Shown piece by piece: positions 56,846 to 64,000 of a DNA stretch of 64,000 nt. The stretch covers positions 3,753,921 through 3,817,920 of the forward strand of contig OX155973.1 of NCBI GenBank assembly GCA_944548615.1, written 5' to 3'. The number at the start of each line of letters is the position of its first letter. Position 1 is the stretch's first letter. The position numbers and the translations under genes are program-made. The stretch comes from Micropterix aruncella. Its lineage: Eukaryota; Arthropoda; Insecta; Lepidoptera; Micropterigidae. The notes under the pieces are model-generated. The model was not told the origin of the DNA, ran no database searches, and saw only the letters and a list, made by a program, of their open reading frames with translations.

Positions 56846-57802
56846 CTAGCTGACCCGTGCCCACTTCGTTGGGCGGTAAAACTTTTTACCTGTGATGAAA
56901 TTATGAGTGTGGTTCGGTTAGTACTGAGTGCTATGATTTATGTCCTGACTGCCAAACGATTGGTTATATTTTTACTGCATATGTATGTGTGTAGTTGCAT
57001 GCCAATTTGACTATATTACCGTTATTTGTGAGTGTCTTATTGTGAGTGTCTTATTTGTGAGTGTCTTATATCTTTAACCATTTATGCAGTAAAAGTGAAA
57101 TTATTTAGTAATTTAATTAAGAGTTAAAAGTGAGTACTGAGTGCTATGATTTATTTCCTGACTGCCAAAAGAAGGGTTATATTTTTACTGCATATTTATG
57201 TATGTATTTGCATGCCAATTTGACCATAATACCGTTATTTGTGAGTGTCTTCTTGTGAGTGTCTTATTTGGGAGCGTATTATCTCTTTAACTATTTATGC
57301 AGTAAAAGGGAAATTATATGCAGTAAAAGGGAAAAGTCTTTTGTTTTAAACACTTGAAACGATAAATTTACTTATTTTGATAAGAATTCATAATTGTTGA
57401 TAATATGACCAATAAACATAACCTAACGATTTAAATTATTTTTTTAATATAAAATACTGCTTTTTGTGACTTAAATATAAAAGTTAGACATATGCTGTCG
57501 CTGACTTTTTTGTAGGCATTATTAAGCTCTACAACTTTTCTCTTGAACTTAATCATATATCTCTCATCGTTAAGGCAGCGTTAGTTAGAAACGTTTTCGT
57601 TCGACCGCTAATTCTCCGACTTACTTTGCAAATCCGACTACCACGAAAAAGTCTTTTCATTTTTCGGGTAAATATATAGCCTATGACACTCACAAATAAC
57701 GTGGTATTCTATTGGTAAAGAATTTTCAAAATCGGTTCAGTAGATCCAGAGATTACTACCTACAACGTCACAAACTTTACCTCTTTATAATATTAGTATA
57801 GA
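56846..57802 (-). mobile_element. Helitron family D with internal duplication, 957 bp
   Basis: The 3' CTAG is at 56846-56849 (preceded by A on the plus strand), with the GCCCA-ACGAAG-TGGGC hairpin beside it. The 5' TCTATACTAATATTATAAAG end is at 57783-57802, followed by T. A segment of about 213 bp starting GTACTGAGTGCTATGATTTA is duplicated in tandem (56921 and 57134). Confidence 0.9.
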
Positions 57803-58122
57803 TAATATTATTAGGTATAGATAACATATGACCGGCCATGTAATGACAGTAAATATAGTCCTTCTTTATAAATAAAAATATAATTCAAAAGCCTAAAAAG
57901 GAAAAAAGAAAATTACAGTTTAAAAAATCTAAACTGAACTAAAAAGTAAAAAATAATTTCGAAATAAAAAATATTCTTCAAGAGCGATCGAAAGTACCAA
58001 AACTCAATATAGTTAAATGATTTTGAATAGGTTTAAAATAAAAATAAAGTAATTGACAAAAAAAACAATCAGCGTGGGATGCTGATATTAATTGTAATAA
58101 ATACTTCATTGGTAGCATTTCA
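57803..58122. other. AT-rich spacer
   Basis: Nothing recognised. Confidence 0.35.
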
Positions 58123-59130
58123 TGAGCGCGCTGCTCCGTCTAGCGGTAGGTAGGATATCGCGAATAAACAATATTCGCGATAGTTTATAGATGGCGCAAC
58201 GCGCTCAACGCTTTTTATACTTTTTTCTGCAAAATATTTTTTATATATTTTTTATTTTTCCACTTTTTTTTAATCAATAGTAATTTGCTCGTACTAATTC
58301 ACTCACTTCAAGGATGCCGGTAAATTATAACTCAATCCTGTATATACAGTTGAGTTAATTTACCGGCATCCTTGAAGGGGGTGGAATCAGTACGAGTAGT
58401 AAGCAACTTTTAATAAAAAAATGTAGAGAAAAAAAATGTTATTTATTATTTTTAAATTTTATTTTGAATTATTAATTGTTTTGAAAAGCGTTGACCACGA
58501 TGCGCCATTTAGCGGTAGGTAAAATATCGCTAATAGTGTTTATTAGCGATATCTACCGCTAGATGGCGTAGCGCGCTTGAACGCTTGTCAAACTTTTTTT
58601 AACAGTAAAATTCTGCAAATTTTCAAATTAAAAAAAAAACAAATAAAAAGTAGGTAAGCAACTTTTAATAAAAATTTGTAGAAAAAAAAATATGTTTTTT
58701 ATTATAAATAGGATAGAAAACGAATTTACCGCGTGAAATTTGTAGGACCCGACGTTTCGGTGACGTTGCAGCCGCCGTTGCAGCGACGTTGCAGCAGCCG
58801 CAGCAGTCTACCCTAGACAACGGTGGCTGCAACGTCACCGAAACGTCGGGTCCTACAAATTTCACGCGGTAAATTCGTTTTCTATCCTATTTATAATGTC
58901 AAACAACCGCGATAGTCTTCGATTTTATATGTTTTTTATTATTTTTTAATTTTATTTCGAATTATTATTTTTTTTGAAAAGCGTTGACCACGATGCGCCA
59001 TTTAGCGGTAGGTAAAATATCGCTAATAGTGTTTATTAGCGATATCTACCGCTAGATGGCGTAGCGCGCTTAAACGCTTGTCAAACTTTTTTTAACAGTA
59101 AAATTCTGCAAATTTTCAAATAAAAAAAAA
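58123..59130. repeat. Cluster of palindromic repeats
   Basis: Three copies of a hairpin with AGCGGTAGGTA on one arm and TACCGCTAGATGGCG-like sequence on the other lie near 58123-58210, 58505-58580 and 58998-59070. Copies 2 and 3 are almost identical and sit in a direct repeat with TAAGCAACTTTTAATAAAAA. A separate 71-bp palindrome (CTTCAAGGATGCCGGTAAAT arms) is at 58306-58376, and its half-site recurs near 59432. Confidence 0.85.
58701..58930. repeat. Hairpin repeat (family P), copy 2, inserted in the cluster
   Basis: Arms of about 80 bp (58701-58780 and 58818-58897) with one or two mismatches include GACCCGACGTTTCGGTGACG. The segment is absent from the sister unit of the direct repeat, so it inserted after duplication. 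It shares its right arm and the following GTCAAACAACCGCGATAGTC with 41868-42035. Confidence 0.88.
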
Positions 59131-60104
59131 AACAAATAAAAAAAGAAAAAACAACAAAAAAATGTTTAAAAAAAAATTAAGCACAGTTTACCAGACAGTA
59201 GCTTCTCCTAAAACAAAATGGAAATCGAAGCGAATACGTCACGAGTCGTAAGGGCTCGGATATGGCCGGCAGATATCCGCTACTCGGCCAACGTTTAAAA
59301 AAGTCGCCAGCCTGTAACGCTAACCAAAGGCGTTCGTCGAGACGTATCCCTCTGCCCACATTCCTCGCATTGCGAAAGAGGGTGCGAGGTATACTGTGTT
59401 GGAAGTTGCTTACTCGCTCGTACTGATTCACCTCCTTGAAGGATGCCGGTTAATTTTAAAACTTACCTGTATGTGAAATGTTATTGGAATGTATTTTTAT
59501 TAATAAATAAATAAATTGTTCATTCATAGCAGAAACATTGGTAAATAATGCTTTTATCACTCTAAAGCCTTATAAAAAAATGACGCTATTTAGCTGAATT
59601 GGCCACTTTGAAGACGTGTCGCGTCTGGTGTATTAGTAATCACCGCCTTCTCATCTGTGGCCGAACTGCGGCTTGGTACAATATTTCCGAAGAGAAGAGC
59701 TCGTTTATCAAAGACAACGGGGGCGCCAATGACATTTTATCCCGGAGCCTAAACAACTTTCACCAGTCTGAATTTTCGCGCAGCAGGGCGAAAACTCGCC
59801 AAAACTTCGCCCGCGCCGCGCTGAAAACTCGACAACAGCGCGTTGCGAGTTTGAGCGATGAGTCTCTGTACTCGCTCTCATCGACACGCCTCGTGAAGAT
59901 CGCGGGGCGCTCGGAAAGTCTTGAGAAGTACACTTTGGAGTGGTCAGCTACTCGACAATATAAATTACCTATATAGTCGTATACAAGATTATGTATTTTC
60001 TTGAATTTTATAATCATTTTAGATTACTTTAATTATTTAGATTTTTTGCGATTGTTTTATATGTTTTATCTGTTTTTATTTTTAATGATTATTTATTTTA
60101 TTTT
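59131..60104. other. Unassigned, locally complex stretch
   Basis: 59200-59440 and 59600-59960 are GC-richer. A 125-residue plus-strand frame (59599-59976) is Ser/Arg-rich (RSRAKTRQNFARAALKTRQQ) and resembles no family I know. An opposite-strand frame overlaps it, so coding is doubtful. Confidence 0.35.
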
Positions 60105-61215
60105 TATTTATTTATTTATTTCCATAATTCAAGTTACAATTTACAAAAACAAAATCCTTATTCTAACACAAAAACATTTTATAATAAGACTAAGTGTACA
60201 TATTATACCTAGCTTAGAAAGAAAATTCATCTTTTGACATATCGGTTTACCACCTCACTCTAGGTATGAACCTGTGTTGAGGCGGTACTAAAATCGGTAA
60301 TCTTTTAAAGAAATTTGAAAAAAAAAAAATAAATACATACATATACAATTACATACACATATTCATATTTATGAATATACATACATATATATGTACTTAT
60401 AGATATATATTAAATAATAGGATATAGGTTTGGAAGATTCGTGAGTTATTTTAATATATATGTTAATATTGTCTCTGTTTCCTGCCGACCCATAGTCAAA
60501 AGTGACTCAGTTATCTTTTTCTTTACTCCGTGATTAGTCCTATATCTAAGCCCTACAGAAAAAAAACTATTCATCAAGTCGAAGAGCAATGAAAGAAAAA
60601 AATGTTTCTGTGCAAAATTTGTTGGCCTATTGGGGATAATGTGCTGTCTGTTTGTTAAGTTGCCAGGTTTCAGTGTGGCCTATGTAGGAGGCCTATTTTT
60701 TTTAAAGTTTGTTGTTTGGTGTTTTTCTAAGGTCTTTATGAGCTTTGTAACACTGCGATCATTGCTGATCTGTTGTGTTCGCCACCTACTATAGTTCTGC
60801 GCTAAGCATCGTGTCATTTAAGAACCGCAACAGGCTTTTGGCACCAGATTGTTTTACCTCCTCAGGTTGGAGGTAGTGACCACCTAAGTGGGTGTATCTT
60901 TTACGCATCGGCGGTCCACACTCGCACATAAGGTACAGGGGAGTTCCCTCTGCCTCTTGGCAGAACCTGCACATTTTCGTGTCCCGGAGCTTAAGGTTGT
61001 GCATGTGTCTGTTCAGGCCACAATGCCCCGTGAGCGTCCACACCAGTATGCGTAGATTGTTCCTATTTAGCGACAAGGCCTCACGGGCAGTCTTATGGTC
61101 GTAAACCTTCCAGTGGTTGACGGATTGTTCTGAACATATTTTTTTGAGCATTAGGTTTGCAAAGCTTTTTGGTACGCCAGTGTGACCTATGTATGAGGCC
61201 TACTAGGGAGAAAGA
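60105..61215 (-). mobile_element. LINE ORF2 C-terminus with zinc-knuckle-like end
   Basis: The minus-strand frame 61151-60789 reads ALSLNRNNLRILVWTLTGHC, then GLNRHMHNLKLRDTKMCRFC and LYLMCECGPPMRKRYTHLGG. The TGHC...LNRH...CRFC...CECG pattern is the cysteine/histidine-rich end of ORF2 in LINEs of the I/R1/Jockey type that carry RNase H-like C-termini. The 3' UTR carries GTACCGCCTCAACACAGGTT and ends with (AAAT)n at 60105-60120. Upstream of 61151 the frame breaks down. The RT core is absent. Confidence 0.78.
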
Positions 61216-61531
61216 CGTAGAAGAAGGGTGGGGTAATGCGTGGGTGGGAGGAGGGGGGGGGGGGGGGGGGGGGGGAGAATGGAACGGGGACATACATGAA
61301 AATTGCCAATACCTCTGAAACGGTGCGAGGTATCGAAATTCTGATAAAATTTTGTCCCCACCTCCTTGTTCTCTCGGGAGCAATTATTCCATATACAGCT
61401 GTGTTTTGTAAACTTCTCTGAAAATCGAAGTGAACTTACAATGTGAAATTACGATTTTCTCGACTACAAGCCTTTGGACTCTTCTTGCCATTCGCAGCGA
61501 TCTCTAATACTCGTATAAGTAAAAGTTTTTA
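61216..61531. other. Spacer with a poly(G) run
   Basis: About 25 consecutive G lie at 61250-61274. Otherwise unassigned. Confidence 0.6.
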
Positions 61532-62570
61532 TTTTTTATTTATTTCATAAGGAAATCAACATAACGGTTTATACCAATCCGTTGATATGCAATATAGACA
61601 TAAATATAAAAAAATAATAGAATTCTTACAAGTACATACACAAAATGTTTAAATAAGCATTAAATACAAATACAGGCATTAAGAATAGAAAAACTTACAA
61701 ACTTACAGTACATAAAGAGTGAAAACAATTTATCTTATTCTGACACTAGCTGACCCGTGTCCACTCCGTGTTGGGCGGTAAAACTTTTTACCTGTGATGA
61801 AGTCATGAGTGTGGTTCGGTGAGTACTGAGTGCTATGATTTATTTCCTGGCTGCCAAAAGAAGGGTTATATTTTTACTGCATATTTACATATGTATTTGC
61901 ATGCCAATTTGACTATAATACCGTTATTTGTGAGTGTCTTCTTGTGAGTGTCTTATTTGGGAGCGTATTATCTCTTTAACTATTTATGCAGTAAAAGGGA
62001 AAAGTCTTTTGTTTTAAACACTTGAGACGATAAATTTACTTATTTTAATAATAATTCATAATTGTTGATAATATGACCAATTAACATGACCTAACGATTT
62101 AAATTATTTTTTAAATATAAAATACTACTTTTTGTGACTTAAATATAAAAGTTAAACATATGCTGTCGCTGACTTTTTTGTAGGCATTATCAAGCTGTAC
62201 AACATTTCTCTAGAACTTAATAATATATCTCTCATCGTTAAGGCAGCGTTAGTTAGAAACGTTTTCGTTCGACCGCTAATTCTCCGACTTACTTTGCAAA
62301 TCCGACTACCACGAAAAAGTCTTTTCATTTTTCGGATTAATGTATAGCCTTTGACACTCACAAATAACGTAGCTTTCTATTGGTAAAAGAATTTTCAAAA
62401 TCGGTTCAGTTGATGCAGAGATTACTTCCTACAACGTCACAAACTTTACCTCTTTATAATATAAGTATAGATAAACAAGTAGCGCAATATCCACACCTTG
62501 ACGAGATGCGGGCTCGCTTTTAAAATATCAACATAATACTCCCAGTCACATTGTTTATGAAAGGTTGGGA
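61532..62570 (-). mobile_element. LINE-E 3' end interrupted by a Helitron
   Basis: The 3' UTR at 61532-61745 is the complement of the one at 20620-20800. The coding end at 62472-62570 reads VDILKASPHLVKVWILRYLF. The two parts join exactly at the Helitron borders to restore the reading RYLFMSE-stop seen at 20610. Confidence 0.85.
61746..62471 (-). mobile_element. Helitron family D, 726 bp, in LINE-E
   Basis: The 3' CTAG is at 61746-61749 and the 5' TCTATACTTATATTATAAAG end at 62452-62471. Flanks are A and T. The intact LINE-E at 20343-20852 shows the uninterrupted AT dinucleotide at the same point, so both borders are fixed to the base. It lacks the duplication present at 56846-57802. Confidence 0.95.
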
Positions 62571-63385
62571 TTTTAAACGTGGTAATTATTATTTGTTATA
62601 AGATCTCGCTTCTCATTTTGATTGGAGCATACTATACTGCATTAGTGATGTTAACGATTGTGTTGCTTATTTCTGCAATGCAATCTATGACATATTCGAT
62701 AGCTGCATTCCACAATACAAGCGGAAATATGTGGCCGGGATGTATTTATACCCTCTTTTGTTCACTCCTGATATTATCCGCGGGCTTTCGTTATGCAGAA
62801 GCGTGCAGTCCGCACAATAGCGCGTGTGGCGCTTGATACGCCAGCTAGGCCTCTGTTTAGAGATCTCTGCATGATGACGCTGTTCGTTCGCAGAAATCTA
62901 GCCGATTTTGAAGTGAATGGTGCGCATCATCACTATCCAAGAAGATCCTGTAGCATGCTACGTTCGGTAAGTCATGCATTATCCAAGTCGGAGAGGCTAG
63001 CTTATATCGCCGGCCCAGCGGTTTACAACAAACTCAGCGAGCACTCTCAGGCAGGCGCAATCTCCTGACGTGTTTAAAAGACACCTTAAGAGATACCTTA
63101 CAGATAAGGCGTTTTACTCACTGGATGATTATTACTCGAGTGAAGTCTAAAATGCTTTGGTGGCTAAAGTATTTAATGATCTCTTTGCATTTTGTCTTGT
63201 ATTTCTTCTTTTTACATTATCCTTGTGTTTTTTTTCTTCGTTTTGTTTTGTTTATTTTATCTCTTCTTTACGATAAAAAAAATGTTTGTTTGCTAATATA
63301 TTTGAATGTTTGCTAATCTGTACCTGACTTGTATACCAGTATACTAATAAAATGAATATGAATATGGATATGAATAATATTAGAA
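62566..63385 (+). mobile_element. LINE with ORF2 internally deleted
   Basis: The first part reads FKRGNYYLL, then SDVNDCVAYFCNAIYDIFDS and CIPQYKRK, the linker between endonuclease and RT domains. At about 62790 it passes directly to MQKRAVRTIARVALDTPARP and VYNKLSEHSQAG, the post-RT C-terminus. The whole RT domain (about 300 residues in the family) is missing. The tail is GAATAT-type at 63350-63380. Confidence 0.7.
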
Positions 63386-63904
63386 TTAAATCTTATAACC
63401 ATAAATGCTGGAAACGGGACCATTAACTTTCTCATAGAGAGAAGTTTGTAGAATTGCGATCTAGCATCAAAGTTAACCCTAGTTGCGTCGCACCGGTTAC
63501 TTTTTTACTCTCTTATGTCTTCCGTTTTGCGTCTAAGCTCTTGTTATTCGTGGGCGCTCTGTTTACAGAAGTAAACCGATTTACATAATGCCATTACTGT
63601 ACCCCTCATTATCCCTTGTACTTTTCGCTAACTTTTCGTATCTTTACCTTATTTTTTTCGCGAGCGGACACGCTCCATTGTGACAGCGGGTCTCCTTTCA
63701 TACTAAACGACCGTGATAGGATAGAATGAAAAAAATCCTCATTCAATTTATATGTAAACATTTTTCAAAGGAGAAACTCGGTCACTGGGGAGAAATTGGG
63801 GAGAGCAGCTGTGAAAAATTATGCCTAATTATGATTGATTGTAAAGGGTAGAATGTGTTTTACGTTAGTTTTTTATTTCTTTCAATTTTGCATCACGTGT
63901 GTCT
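63386..63904. other. Unassigned stretch
   Basis: No gene or repeat recognised. Confidence 0.35.
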
Positions 63905-64000
63905 CTGAAGCAACTAGAGTTGTCAACTACAACGGGCGAACCCGTCACCTCAGGAAGTTTTAACGAAATGTAGGTACGTTCTATCTCCCGTGAAGTGAAC
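63905..64000 (-). repeat. REP-A copy, cut by window end
   Basis: It begins GCAACTAGAGTTGTCAACTA and continues ACGGGCGAACCCGTCACCTC. The CAACTAG lead-in is the same as at 20877, showing that it belongs to the element rather than the target. Confidence 0.85.

Noticed and set aside
59599..59976. A 125-residue Ser/Arg-rich frame as a possible host gene.
   Set aside because: No recognisable domain, no splice context, and an overlapping opposite-strand frame. Kept only as an unassigned stretch.

Overview
This window looks like gene-poor, transposon-dense DNA from an insect, most likely a moth or butterfly (Lepidoptera). The grounds are the AT-rich background, a (CCTAA)n array (the complement of the arthropod telomere repeat TTAGG), Helitrons with 5' TC and 3' hairpin-CTAG ends, many 5'-truncated LINEs ending in short tandem tails, a Penelope-like fragment, and hAT and piggyBac-like relics. 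The order-level call is inference. I found no convincing host protein gene, tRNA or rRNA. Nearly every open reading frame that reads as protein is retroelement debris.

The most notable component is a GC-rich, apparently non-coding repeat of about 620-675 bp, called REP-A here, present at about 20 places in both orientations. I define its sense strand as the one starting GGGAGYTAATGGGCCC and ending in two adjacent hairpins (ACGGG-CTCG-CCCGT, then GTTGT-AGTCG-ACAAC) followed by a few bases. Several copies lie between direct repeats of 14-17 bp, one has a matching empty site elsewhere in the window, and one is truncated at its 5' end inside a perfect 17-bp duplication. This is the signature of target-primed retrotransposition, yet there is no poly(A) or microsatellite tail, no terminal inverted repeat and no visible protein. 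I cannot place it in a named family.

Layout. 1-4.9 kb: LINE 3' ends, a REP-A copy and the telomere-type array. 4.9-7.7 kb: a duplicated unclassified repeat, a reverse-transcriptase fragment and two REP-A copies. 8.6-9.7 kb: a degraded minus-strand LINE. 10.4-18.3 kb: REP-A rich, with 118-bp tandem units (REP-B), two tandem copies of REP-C and a hAT relic. 18.8-20.9 kb: three LINE 3' ends. 20.9-22.3 kb: a REP-A pair and REP-B. 23.6-25.8 kb: the best-preserved gene, a 5'-truncated LINE ORF2 with an intact reverse-transcriptase core, next to a split REP-A. 27-32.6 kb: REP-C, an inverted-repeat element with strong hairpins, an (AT)n array, REP-A, REP-B and LINEs. 33.3-34.8 kb: a three-level nest (LINE in hAT in REP-A). 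36-41 kb: AT-rich, with a Helitron and a LINE/REP-A chimera. 42-46.6 kb: a large inverted repeat, LINEs, REP-A and a piggyBac-like MITE. 47-50.5 kb: LINE, REP-B split by a MITE, and REP-A. 50.9-52.6 and 55.5-56.4 kb: two Helitrons carrying long (AT)n arrays. 54.7-55.2 kb: Penelope-like GIY-YIG end. 56.8-62.5 kb: Helitrons, a palindrome cluster and LINEs. 62.6-64 kb: an internally deleted LINE and a REP-A copy cut by the window end.

The elements do not work together as a pathway. What the window records is the relative order of insertions, much of which can be read from nesting.
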